Assembly: GCF_963583255.1 (NCBI RefSeq) | Contig: NC_084819.1 | Location: 20,608,460 to 20,672,459 of the forward strand | DNA length: 64,000 bases | Direction of reading: 5' to 3' | Source of the DNA: Pyrus communis | Lineage: Eukaryota > Streptophyta > Magnoliopsida > Rosales > Rosaceae | Shown: positions 21,606-33,629 of the stretch, one piece after another | How the letters are laid out: the number at the start of each line of letters is the position of its first letter | Position numbering within the stretch: the stretch's first letter is position 1 | Notes under the pieces: model-generated | The model's database searches: none | The model's input: the letters and a program-made list of their open reading frames with translations, nothing else | What the model was told of the DNA's origin: nothing | Made by a program: the position numbers and the translations under genes

Positions 21606-23399
21606 CTAAAGGTGTATTGTGTTAGTTTTTTCCATTGTAATTGTCAAGATATACTTTAAATGTATTGTGCAAATAGGAACTTTTTTTATCATACACGTCC
21701 TAAAAAGTTATCATGTTTTTCCTTTTTACTTTGTGTAAAGTAATGATACCCCTTGACAATAACTTAATTGATTTACTCCCAATATCATATGTACCAGCCT
21801 TCTAGAAAACTCCCAATCAAGGTATCTTAGTATCACACACTCCATTATAAATGCTTACAATCACATAATTTCGTCACATAGCCAATAATATTACATTTTC
21901 GAAGTACGTGATTCAAAAAATCCAATGGTTAGATAAAGCTATTTCCTGCAAAAGATCGTAAGCACCTAATCAACTGCAGCTATATAATACCATGACTTCA
22001 ATAATAAGGAAACATATAACATTGAGAGGTAATTTTAGACACAACTTCCCCCCATCTGTTCGGAATGCAACCAATTTAATGCCGACTCTGATTGCATAGT
22101 TCAGAAAGGTATGCCTCTAATGTATGATAAATTTTGCCAACTTGCTTCTCTTGATTTGGAAGGGTATGACTCCAATCGCTTTGTTTTCCAAAGCCATCTT
22201 AGCATCTGCATCACCAATTGTAGAACAAAAGCTAATCCAATTGCTAATCTTAGCATCTGCTTCACCAATTCACCATCATCTTTTGATTTTGAGTGCCTTT
22301 ATCGGATAGAGGGCAAGTACACAGTTTTATATCTTCGATATACAATATCAGCATTGATTTCTTTTGTGAACTAAATACATGCATAATATGTGGTTGTTTT
22401 GAACTTTGTTATACGTCAAACCTATAATACAGGTGCTGGGACGTTGTCTAGAACAAAGATGGAGGTGGCGATATGATGGAAAAAAAGGTCCTCTTCCTTC
22501 CTTCTCTACCGAGCATACTACATAATCTTTCCAATTTTCACTAAAATTATCTCCACAACTCATTTGCAGGCTATAAGGAACTGGATTTAGAGAGAGCCTA
22601 CCAAATAGAGATTTCTTTTACACTAAAACCTATTTCTCTCGATAATGCTACACTTTCGAATTTGAAAATTTTGTGACATAATCGCTTGAAGAAAACCTTG
22701 ATTGATTGTTGATCTTGATTGAAAACTGTTGATTTCAGCAAAATATGGACAACATGTACATATGTAAACATAGCGCCTACGTGTGAAATCAAAGCCATGC
22801 TTGCCACCCATTTGCTTGCACTTGATGCTTTAGATTTTCATGGTTAATCTGCAAGCAATGATGATAAAATAAGAAGTCTAACTATAATGCACAATCCCAA
22901 CTATAAAGATTGTAAGCAACTTAACCTAAATACCTTTAAGTTTGACAATTTTCTTATGGCAATACTTTTACTCCAGTTACTTGTAGAATACTGAAAGATA
23001 AATATATTTGTCAAGTTTGAGGTAACAAATTGTAACCATATTTACAAAATTAAATAATAAGAAATATTACCTTAATCTTGTACTTCAACCTTTGTACTTT
23101 GAGACGGGTGTGATGCTTGTAAAACTGACAAAAAATGCAATTTTATTTATATTTGAAAATTGAATACAATTTGAATTTATAGTATACTTTTGTATGAAAA
23201 TAAGAGAAGACTTACCGTATTTAGAAAAGTTGTTTGGCCACTGTTAATCTTTTTTCTGCACCCATAAATTGTTTTATTTTATTTTATAATTTGAGATAAT
23301 TAATTTGTAGAATGATATAGAGAATGCCATTAAAAATAAATAGGTAAGAAATGGTGTTGTACCTAATTTGTTGGACTTTATTCCAAATACGTATGATCT

Positions 23400-23725
23400 G
23401 AGGAGTTGTTGAAGGTTTTAATTCTTCCACAGCCTTTTTCATGCGCCACCTATATATTGAAGGTATATATAATGTTAGATTTCTTGTAACAAATTTGTAT
23501 ATAATTTAGGATACATACTGCTCATGCTTCTTCTTTTTCCACTCTTTGAGAATCAGTTGGCTTAGATCAGTAGTTTTTACTCCGACAGATATCTCCCAAC
23601 CAGGTGTAAAAATAGAGACACGTCTGTTTGAGATCTTATCAATAGGTTCCTTCTTCATTTTTTGTGGCTTCGACAGTCACAGGAATCTTGCTCAGGGCAC
23701 CTCTTAATCTTTTCAATCTCTTCCT
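23400..23725 (-). other. Possible captured exon fragments inside Helitron H2
   Basis: On the minus strand, a TTTTTTCAG acceptor near 23725 is followed by EEIEKIKRCPEQDS in one frame and, in another, MKKEPIDKISNRR and FTPGWEISVGVKTTDLSQ. A second piece near 23460-23370 reads RMKKAVEELKPSTTPQII. Residue composition is protein-like and splice-like borders surround the pieces. I cannot name a family. Confidence 0.3.
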
Positions 23726-24723
23726 GAAAAAACAATCACATTAGAGGACAAAAAGGTATTATGTTTACAGAAGTCAATAGCTCTTAAAGAAAGGAATAAG
23801 AACCTCGAGGGCCACATAAGGAGAAACGCGACAATGTATAAACAATGAAAAAAGCAAAACTGAAAAGAAGTGGTTGGATTAATTGGAACACTACGTCTGT
23901 AATTTCATTGATCCTTCTGCCCTTTGTGAAGGAAAAATCAGAGTAGTTATAGCTTGAAATACAAACAAAAGGTTTGGAAAAATATGGTTTCTGTATTTAT
24001 TTCTTCTTTATTTTTGCATTTGGAACTGAAAAGAACCCGATCAAACACTAAAAAGAGAGGCAACAGAATGAAAAAAGCAAAACTGAAGAGAAGAGGTTGG
24101 ATTAATTGGAACATAACGTTTGTGATTTCATTGATCCTTCTTCCTATGCAACCAGCTCTCACGACTTGCTAAAAAACAATAACAAACGAAAGAATTTTTT
24201 GAGAGAAATTGAAGCTAAAACTTCATAAATATTGGGAATTTGCATGATTCCGTACCTTTCAATTGCATCATCAACGAAACGTTGAAAGCCTTTGATTCGT
24301 GGAGAGAGGAAATAAAATTAAAGATACTTTGCGATGCTGCACATAGAGTTCTATTGGAGTAAAGCCAAGCCAAATCGATAGAACACCAATGGAACAGAGA
24401 AGTTATGATAAAAGGTTGTGTGAGTTTGAAAACTGTATGAAAACTGCTATGCAGTTTGAAAATTAAACGTGCTAATCCTGAAGATTTTTCTCCCCACGTT
24501 GGTTGTTCTCTCTCCTAAAATGGAGGAGTTATCTGTTTCTTTTTCTTTTTCTGTTAATAAAACAAATTTTATATTTTTGTATTCTGACAAAAATGTCCAT
24601 GAGTTTTTTAATGTATTATATTGTGTCGGTTTTTGTTTTTTTTTGTTTGAGGGTTATTTTAGTCTAGAATTTTTTGGTGAAGCCTTGAGACACCAAAGTT
24701 GATTGCTGGCTTTCTAATATTAA

Positions 24724-24766
<43 letters not shown>

Positions 24767-26421
24767 GGTACACAGTATGTATACTATGTATAGGGTTCGA
24801 AAAAACATTTACTGAACCAATTGCGCAAATTAACCTTTCTTCTACAAACAATACGATTGCCGTGCAGGCCACCTGCTTTGCTTGAAATACTCCACTCCAG
24901 GAAAGGAAAAAAATATTATTTAGTAGCAACTGATTTAAATAGAATTGGAATTGAAATGAGTTTGACGGATGGTATATAGATGCATGTATATTCAGTTGGA
25001 AGATGTTAATTATTTATAATATTCGATTAGCCTATAACCAAAATTCCATATAATATCTTCACCATCACAAATTAATCCTAAAACAAAAATAAAAAGCCAT
25101 ACAAGGATCTGACCTCACGCAGTAGTTGAAATTTTGGGTTTGGTTGCGGATTTGTTTTTGGTTTAAGAATTGGATTTTGCTTTCAATTTTTCCATGGCGT
25201 CGTGAGACAGAAAGAAAGAGATTGCAGAAGTAGGGTTTTTAGCATTATGAAGTAGAGAGATTGCAGAATTAGGGTTTCAGCGTTAGGATGGTGTGAGAGA
25301 GTAAATTGTAGAATTAAGGTTTTCGCTTGAGAGAAAATTGTGAAAACCATCCACATTTTCAAAATAGCCCTAAAATTGCGACAAAAAAAAGAGAGGAAGG
25401 TTTCGAATGTATTGACTTCTTTCAGCTGTAAAATCAGTTTTCTTTACAAATAAAAAAAGAAAACAAAAAGGCAATTTATTTACTTCCTATTAAATTGAAG
25501 TCGGCCCTCTTCCTTTTTATACATCACCATTGACAATAACGCTAAAACCCTAATTTGTGAAAATCTCTCATTTTCTGTCCCCTCTCCTGACTCTCTGATC
25601 TGCAATCTTTTCTCTGCGGAAAGCCATGGCCAAAAACGAAGCAAAAACTAGAACCAAACCGAAATCCAGTCTCACCTCCACAACGCTAAGGGCACGCTTA
25701 GTAATCCGTAATCAGATTGAGAGGAATTGGATTGATAAGGAATTGAATTGAGGTGGAATCAGAATTAGATTCATGTTGAAGTTGTTTACTAAAACTGCCT
25801 GGAATCGAAGTATAAATGATGTTGAGTCTATATAAGTTGTTGACTAATTCACTTCAATCGGAATTAAAACTAGGTTGATTACTAAATTTCCCTTACATAA
25901 ATAAATTATTTTCATACTAATTAATTAAATTAAATTTCTTAGTTAAATTTATATAATAAAATTCATCTATATAAAAATATATAAATAGGTCCAGCTGCAC
26001 ATTTCCCACATCTCCATCTTTCCCACACCTTCATCTTGAAGGTCAAGCTGCAATGCGCACCACCCACCCCTGTCTTTCCTTGCCCTGTCTCCATCTTCCA
26101 CCCCTTTACGCCTCCATAGCCACCGCCCCACCCCTTTACGCCTCCATAGCCACCGCCCCACCCCAACTATCTTCAGCTCCCCTCTCTTATTTTTCCATCT
26201 ACTTATCATCTCCCTCCATCTCTCTCCAACCACACAGCCACTGGAATATACCCCTCAACCACCATAGCAATGGATCCACGACCACTGTAGCTTCAATTCC
26301 AGGTGTTAGTCGTTCAATTGGCAGATGCGGCATCGAAGGAGTTTCAAATCCGTTATTCGCCAACGACAACTCATTCCACCAACTCAGTCTTCCAAGCCCA
26401 TCCCGGCACAAAATCATCCAA

Positions 26422-26851
26422 AACCGTGATTGAGCTGGTGAACATGCAAGGGAGTCGGCATACTGGGCAATGAAAGTCATAGATACGAAGGGGTAGGTAA
26501 AAGATACGGGGGTAGTTTGGGTATAAAAGTTGGATTCCTGGAAGAGCCTTCTTCCCGGAATCCAAATACCACCTCCATCTAGGGGATCCAATTCCGGGAG
26601 ATTTAAGGATCCAATTCCTGATTTTTAAGTGTACCTCATCTAGAACCGTGATTGAGTTGGTGAACATGCAAGGGGGTCGGCAGACTGGGCAAACAGAGTC
26701 ACAGATACGAAGGGGGAGGTAGAAGATACGGTTTGGGTATAAAAGTTGGATTCCTGGAAGAACCTTCTCCATGGAATCCAAATACCACCTCCATCTAGGG
26801 GATCTGATTTCAGGAGATTTAGGGATCCAATTCCTGATTTTAAGTGGACCC
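26422..26851. repeat. Two-copy ~222-bp tandem repeat (U2)
   Basis: Counterpart of 8041-8470. Units start at 26422 and 26644 with AACCGTGATTGAG. The second unit in U2 has GGTTTGGGTATAAAAG, slightly closer to the first than in U1. Confidence 0.85.
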
Positions 26852-27545
26852 CATCTTGTTTTGATTCTGGAAATGTTAGTAAACGGCTTGAATGTCTGGA
26901 AAAGAATGCAATTCCATTAGCCCTACTCATGCAATCTCTCTTTTTCTCTTCTGACGACGCAAAGGCAAAAGTCAAAGCCAAATCCAAGTACAAATCTGAA
27001 ACCAAACCCAAATCCAAGTATAGTGTAAGATCCGGATCCGTGGATAATGAAATTAGGGTTCCACCATAAAACCAATTGGTCATATGGAAAGTAGCCCAAG
27101 ACCATATAAGCCCATAGCAAGACATGTCCCTCACCGATGTAGGACAAACTTTTCCTCACATCATCAAATCTCAACAGTGGAGAAACCCCGACAGGGAGTC
27201 CTCCATATCTAGAGACATAATGGTATGGCTTTTGATTTTTGTTTTAGGGTTTGTGTTGGGAAGATTACCTTGAATCCTTTTTATTTGATTAATTGAGTAA
27301 TATAAATAATTATCAATATCTCCCGAATGAACATATATGCATGCATCTACTCTCCTTAGGTCACAATTCATTTCAATTCAATTGCTACTTAATAATTGTG
27401 TAATTGGCTCAATACATGTTGTTTGTAACTCTATAGTATACGTGTTGTGTTGCAAGAAAAATTAGGTTATGGTTTTTACTCTATACGTGTGATTTGGAAG
27501 TTTTCTTCTTCTTCTTCTTCGTGTATTTAACAATGGAACTACTAA

Positions 27546-27965
27546 CAAATAGAAAACCAAAAATGTTTACTAAAGGACGCTGGAGACTCAAAGGCTCAAC
27601 TCCAACTCGAGGAAAAAACAGAACAAGAAAAGCATAATTTCCGGCACTGTAGAGTTTGCCGTAAGGAATATGAGCACTTCAGTTCCGCCTGCCCATACTC
27701 GAATAGTGTCCCACCGGGCACGATTGTTGGCGATGGTTATGGTGTAGTTTGTGGTCTTTTTGATCGTCGACTCTACAAAAACCCCAACCGTTGTGCCCAT
27801 CCTGGTGGTTCCTCCAAAGGACGTCTTATTGTGGCATATTGTAACTATTGTAGGGATAAAGGTCTCCACTGGTTGGAAAAGTGCCCAGAACGTCCCAAGG
27901 ACAAACCATATAAACCTCTATTCATCTCATCCTCTAAGCCGAAGCTGCTGAAGAAAATATATTGA
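27546..27965 (+). CDS. Orphan ORF with two eIF3g-like zinc knuckles (U2 copy)
   Basis: The same 139-codon open frame as at 9165-9584, again with no in-frame ATG. CRVCRKEYEHFSSACP and CNYCRDKGLHWLEKCP are unchanged, as is the linker. The few differences from U1 in this frame appear silent or mild. Frame conservation in two copies fits either a recent duplication or use as a coding exon; the data here cannot separate these. Upstream, ATG 27534 opens MELLTNRKPK in a different frame and stops in front of the knuckles. Confidence 0.5.
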   Translation, partial: QIENQKCLLKDAGDSKAQLQLEEKTEQEKHNFRHCRVCRKEYEHFSSACPYSNSVPPGTIVGDGYGVVCGLFDRRLYKNPNRCAHPGGSSKGRLIVAYCNYCRDKGLHWLEKCPERPKDKPYKPLFISSSKPKLLKKIY

Positions 27966-28927
27966 ACGATTAAGATGAAGTGTGTCAAGACCTGTCTTTT
28001 AGTAATGGGTTTTAATAATAAATGAAACACAATACACAAATGCATTTGCAGGTTTTCATTACCTTTTTAAATCGTTTGAGTTTTCCTCCCTGCGACTCAT
28101 AACGTTCAATCGCTAGGTGTATTTTTTTCTTTTCAGAATTCTTAAGCTCATTACTCTGGAAAGATAAAATAAGAGTTTCCAAAACATTAAGGTGCATTTA
28201 ATCGGGAATTTGAAAAACTAACGGAATTATAAATTCATGGATTTTTATAGAGTTTAATTGATTTATAGAGATTCCATATAAAATTTTGATTCAATTTCCT
28301 CGAAATCTCATGGGGAGAGCTGAGATTTGTGGATACTTAAAATACATTACGAAATCTCTCCAATTCCCTCTAATTCCTCAATTTTTTAAAATTCTTTAAA
28401 ATCAATTTCTAATTCAATAAACTTCTTTAAAATCATAATTGAATACCCGGATTTATAAGAATTTTAATAAAGAAGCTTTAATGAAAAGGGCTTGGATTAA
28501 GTTTAATTTAACCAAAAATCACCATATACTATTATTTAACCAAAAGGACTTTATATTTCATGATAAGGACAAAACTATTATATATCAGGCCCTATAAACC
28601 TTGAATACACATGGGCTGAATTAAAAGTCCAAAACGAAATATATTTTTTTCCAGCTCTCACCCCTAACGGAACCCCACTCCGTCAGCCGCTCCCGTTAGA
28701 AATAGACTTTCCTTTTTTACAAGTATGCCACTTCCTCATTAAAAAAAATTTGAAAAAAAAAACCCCAATAATTTATACGATCACAAATCCCATCTTGAAT
28801 TTTGTTCGTTCTTGCTTCGTTAATTTTAAATCGGAGGGGAAAATGTTAGGACCTGTTTGGTTGCTCAGAAAATATCACTGAGATTCTGTTTTCTATTTAG
28901 AGTTTGAAACTTGCATAGCTAATTTCA

Positions 28928-29429
28928 ATGGAGGAAGCTCAGAATTTGAGGAGCACTCATTTTTTGCGTTTTATTATGATGAGTTGAGCTCCGAAAGACT
29001 GAAAATCCCATAAAGATTCATGAGAAATATGGAAGGTAGAATAACTGGGTTAGTTTTGTTGTTCGACCCTAGCGGCAGTGCGTGGAGTATTGAATTGATT
29101 CAACAGAATAGTGGTTTGTTTTTGCATCATGGGTGGCCGACATTTGTGATAGACCATTACGTAGAATGCTGGGACTTCTTGATTTTAGATACGACGGTGA
29201 TTTGCGTTTCATCGTGCTAATCTCTTATAAAAGTTTGCGTGAGAAAGAAGCTGCATTTCGTTTTGCATATAGCCAAGCCTCTAGCAACTTTGAAAAGTAA
29301 GTGTATATGAAACGAAAAAGGGGAAGGGAGGAGGCCCCATCATCTGGCAATAAGCTGGTTGATGGTGCGACGAAGAAGATGAGAAATGGCTTGTCTCAAT
29401 TCCAGTCAGAATGCATCGATGAGGGTTGA
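28928..29429 (+). pseudogene. B3-domain gene fragment (U2)
   Basis: It has the same frameshifts and the same TAA after LKIP as the U1 copy, so inactivation came first. U2 adds its own stop: AAAAGTAAGTG replaces AAAAGTATGTG after SNFEK. GRITGLVLLFDPSGSAWSIE and LFLHHGWPTFV are preserved. Confidence 0.75.
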
Positions 29430-29909
29430 GAAGCAACTTGTTCCAAGGAAGAAAATCCACATGAAAAGCCTGGGTTGGATGTTGTACTATGAAAAGCCTG
29501 GTTTGATTGTTTTTCTATATATATAAAGCAAAGTTTCAAAGAAACGAGACCATAATAAAAGATCTCGTTGAGCAGCACCCACCATTAACATTCCTTCCTG
29601 CGCCACAATGCTGGCAAACACTAGTAGTACTAGTGCATTGTTATAGTACTTGTGAGCCATTTATCCAAGTTTCCTTGAACGTGCTTGTTAGTTGTTACTT
29701 GTTTGATGCTATATATATATATATATATATATAGCATCAGCATAGCACACATGACTAAGATGACTTGTCGTGAGGGTGGTGGGTTAGGATTAGCTAATTT
29801 GGTAATCCAACTTCTGGTTGCCTAATTGACTAATAGTCTAATAATTAAAGTCATTGTCGTAAGTGCGTTCATTGTTACTTATTAGGATGAGTTATTTTGG
29901 TTCTGTTCA

Positions 29910-30698
29910 AAAATAGTCAGTCAATTTAATAAATGGTATAGTACCTGTGTCAGTTTAATAAATAGTGTAGTATATGTATCATTTTCATAAATAATTAATT
30001 AGTTTAATAAATAGTGTAATACCCATGTCAATTTCATAGATAATCAGTAAGTTTAATAAAAATAGTGAGTGCCCGTATCAGTTTCATAAATAGTGTAGTA
30101 TATGTGTCAGTTTGATAAATAGTCAGTCAGTTTAAAAAATCGTGTAGTATCCGTATCAATTTCATAAATAGTCAGTCAATTTAATAAAAATAGTGAGTGC
30201 CCGTGTCAGTTTCATAAATAGTGTAGTACATATGTCAATTTCATAAATAATCAGTCAGTTTAAGAAATAGTGTAGTACATGTATCAGTTTCATAAATAAT
30301 TAGTCAATTTAATAAATAGTGTAGTACCCGTATCAATTTCATAAATAATCAATCAATTTAATAAATAGTGTAGTACCCGTGTCAGTTTCATAAATAGTGA
30401 GCTTAATAAATAGTGTAGTACATGTGTCAGTTTCATAAATAGTCAATCAGTTTAAGAAATAATGTAGTACATATATCAATTTCATAAATAGTTAGTCAGT
30501 TTAACAAATAGTGTAGTACCCGTATCAATTTCATAAATAGTCAGTCAATTTAATAAATAGTGTAGTACCCGTGTCAGTTTCATAAATATTAAGCTTAATA
30601 AATAGTGTAATAAATGTGTCAGTTTCATAAATAATCAGTCAGTTTAATAAATAGTGTAGTACCTATGAAAATTTCATAAATAGTCAATCAATTTAATA
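29910..30698. repeat. Minisatellite, ~49-bp period (U2)
   Basis: Array orthologous to 11560-12342, with similar unit order. It is preceded by an AT microsatellite at 29710-29732. Individual units carry private changes such as CATTTTCATAAATAATTAAT. Confidence 0.9.
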
Positions 30699-30844
30699 TC
30701 ACTATTTTTTAAACTAGACATTGACAATTTCTGAAAATTAAAAACCTTGATCATACAATATTCACTCCTGCATATACAAATTCAAGATCAAATGTGTATG
30801 AACCTTGAGTATTGATTTCTTTTGCATAAGGACAACAAAATCAA

Positions 30845-31150
30845 TATCCCTTAGGGAAAAGTGCAAAGAAAATGCCTGCCCTTTACACAAGCGCAGAGTT
30901 CCATTGACTCTAGCTTGGCAGCAATTCGTGCTACGCAACCATCCAAAACAAATATTGTTGAGATATACCAACGGGGTATTTTCAATCAGCTGCAGGAATC
31001 AAGAGGACAATGAGAGTGCATCATAGGCCAAATCAAAATATAAAACAAAATAAAAATTGAAAGCTAAATTGAATGCTTAAGTTTCATGAAAATGGTACTT
31101 CGGTGACATCGTTCTTGATTGCAAATTTGACTTGCATATTTATCTTCTCT
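30845..31150 (-). pseudogene. Cysteine synthase fragment (U2)
   Basis: Minus strand: KNDVTE piece near 31110-31090, CTGCAG acceptor, then [13 protein letters not shown] and, after a frame change, ARIAAKLE. It keeps the NN of the family motif LVYLNNI where U1 has NH. Broken like the U1 copy. Confidence 0.72.
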
Positions 31151-32178
31151 TGCAGCAAGCTGTGAAAACAGATTCAAATGTTCAATTCTACTGCAGACCA
31201 ACCAATCTTTACATTTAAAAAATAATTCATTTATTAATTTAAACAATAAAAGTTCTACAAATCAAAAGCAACCAGAAAACTCCAAACACTTAATCATTTC
31301 ATCTTCTAAAAAAATCACTTGAAAAGGATATGAGTAAAATATTGCAAAAGCCCAGAAATAGTCAACATAATCACACCTAGAAGACCCCAAATATGCAGAA
31401 AATAAATAGAGAGAAACAAATCCACACTTTTTCACAAATTCGAAACCAAATTTATAGTTACCTCTTGGAGTCCATCTTTAAGCTATCTCTGATGATTGTC
31501 AGAACTCGCTCGAACTTCTAGTTATCAGTGGAAGACTGGTCGGGAGCGTTCCGAACTTCTCGAACTCTTCTTGGCCTTGACTTCCTCATGGATCACAAGG
31601 GTGGGGTCATCTTTATCGTAGACGATCAGATCGAAATTATAAATTGAGAAAATAGCAGAGAGAAAATGACATGAGATCTGTAGAAACTTGTAGAAACCGT
31701 ACAAAAGTTTTTTTTATTTCATCTGAAGTGAAGCGGATGAAATAAACGGGAGAATGTGTTGCCATCAGGGTAAAATCGAAAACTCATTGTTTGGGCCAAT
31801 TTTGATTGGGTTGATTTAATGTTTGGTTTATCCTAATCATTAAATAAAGTTTATGTGATTTTTGGTTAAGATTCAAAGTTGTGAAGCCATTTTCATTAAT
31901 TTTCATTTTTAATAAACTATCTTAAAATCCTGATGGAATACATTTTAAATCTCGAAGAATCACTGAAAAACTTGATTGAAAATACCTAAATTTATTAAAA
32001 GAATTAAAATCTTTCAAAATCCCAATTGAATACATCATTTGAAGTTAGATGGGTAAATGGAATCCATATGTGACGAGATAAGCGTGAAGGTAGGAAAAAT
32101 AAAAAGGCAAATTATTATGATAAAGAGAATCAAGAATTCAAAGTATAACATTTGTACACAACTAAATACCAAAAAAAT

Positions 32179-32311
32179 GTGCAAATGATATTTTACCACA
32201 GTGATAGAAAGGAGTTAAGTCCTTGCATAATAACGTGAGTTTAAACCTCGTCGGTGACTAATCTAAAATCTAATCTAATAAAATCTATTGTTTTGCCAAA
32301 AAAAAAAAAAA
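32179..32311 (+). mobile_element. SINE (U2)
   Basis: Same insertion as 13818-13968, but with an A run of only about 14 before AGAAAG. The shared site shows that the SINE was present before U1 and U2 separated. Confidence 0.75.
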
Positions 32312-32545
32312 GAAAGAAAACCAAAAAATGTACTACAGAAAATAAAGTGCGAAAAACACTTCCCGAAAATAAGAAGAAATTCAATCAATTATCTTTTCCC
32401 AATTAAAATAACGAAAACTGTGGTTTTGACCCACTGATCCTCTTTGGACCGTTAGCAGCAGCAATAAGGTAGTCCAAAGCTTCCACTTACAGCTAGATCA
32501 AATCGAAAGAAACAACCCCAGAAAATACCCCCCCATCCCACCTCA

Positions 32546-32775
32546 GCATTCAGGAAGTAGTTAGAATCCAGTGGAGTTCTTGATGTCCTCACCAAAGGTT
32601 TGTTGAAGTTTGAGACTTTTCCTGGTTTATTTTGTGGGTTGTGTTCTTTTTATTGACTAATTTGATGCACATTTTATTTTTCTGTTTTATTTTTCATATA
32701 TTTTTGTGATTTTTTATATGGGGAAGTCCCGGTTGCATTGTATGAGCAGAACGAGAACCCTTCATCTGCACTTGA
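32546..32775 (+). pseudogene. MYCBP-like gene fragment (U2)
   Basis: Exon A 32546-32597 carries the same TAG in place of Tyr. Exon B 32727-32775 reads VPVALYEQNENPSSALE, closer to the family motif than the U1 copy. Exon borders match U1. Confidence 0.7.
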
Positions 32776-33629
32776 GTGAGTTCATTTGTTTGAATAATTG
32801 CTCAAGAATTCAGATGTTATTATTACTTACATATTCTTTCACATCAAAAGTTGGATGTTAGCTTTTTCGGGTTTGCATTTTCGTTTTAAATCTCATTGTC
32901 ATTGCACACATTTTTGCTCGTATTGTCAACCCTTACGATATTGTTTCTGACCAGTTTATAATACACCTAGAGTAAGTGTGAACCGTGTTGAGAATTTTGA
33001 GAGCTTTGAACATATGATCGTTGGTATGCAACTAAGCGGTCATTGTTCGCGGGGTTTAGTCGAAATACTACTTCATTTGTGTATCAATTCTTTTGGAAAT
33101 GGTACTTTAAATTGTCAATATGCTCTTTGCTCAATTTACACGGGTTACTAAGGTATAAATCAGTTATTAACAGGTTCATAACGGGTGACCCGATTAGTAT
33201 TGATTCAAAATCTGTTATTTTTGTGTCGTGTTAACGGATCGTGTAAGAAATTGTCAGATCTAGCGCCACATCACAGGTTAATGATTGTTTAAAGAAAAAG
33301 CTTAACAAATGTATGAAAGTGTTCCACAATTATCACTTGATGTATGAAATTTTGAAAACCAAAAAACTTCACGGTAGTAAACTGAGAATTACAATACGCA
33401 ACACAGCTTGACATTATATATTTACGTGATTTGTATGGACTTGGCGTCCAATAAACTATTATTTCATTTCGTACTTTATGCATGGATTTAAGTTTGACTT
33501 GTGAGTCTTCTTCAACGATTTGACTTTGAGAAGTGATTGGGCTTGTGATTGAAATTCGCCCAGGCTAAACCCTATTATTTACAACCGCCGGTTTTAGGGA
33601 TCAGCGAATCGAGATCGAGAGAGGCGAAA

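Larger units (their letters stand above)
21540..24726 (-). mobile_element. Complete non-autonomous Helitron (H2), 3187 bp
   Basis: On the minus strand the element starts TCTTTAATATTAGAAAGCC (24726) and ends in the hairpin followed by CTAG (21543-21540). It is flanked by A on the 5' side and T on the 3' side, both inside an AT microsatellite. This is the exact Helitron signature: 5' TC, 3' hairpin plus CTRR, insertion between A and T, no target duplication. No Rep or helicase reading frame was seen, so it depends on an autonomous relative; it shares its 5' ~310 bp with H1. Possible host-derived exons lie near 23400-23725. An ~80-bp direct repeat lies at 23840-23920 and 24066-24146. The rest is AT-rich. 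Confidence 0.92.
28192..32035. mobile_element. Pack-MULE-like TIR element (U2 copy)
   Basis: Left end GTGCATTTAATCGGGAATTT. The right end reads, as reverse complement, ATGTATTCAATTGGGATTTT. The flanks are CATTAAG and CATTTGAAG. About 20 bp shorter than the U1 copy through small indels, e.g. loss of one of two CCAGCTCTCACCC repeats near 28650. Contents are the same as in U1. Confidence 0.7.
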
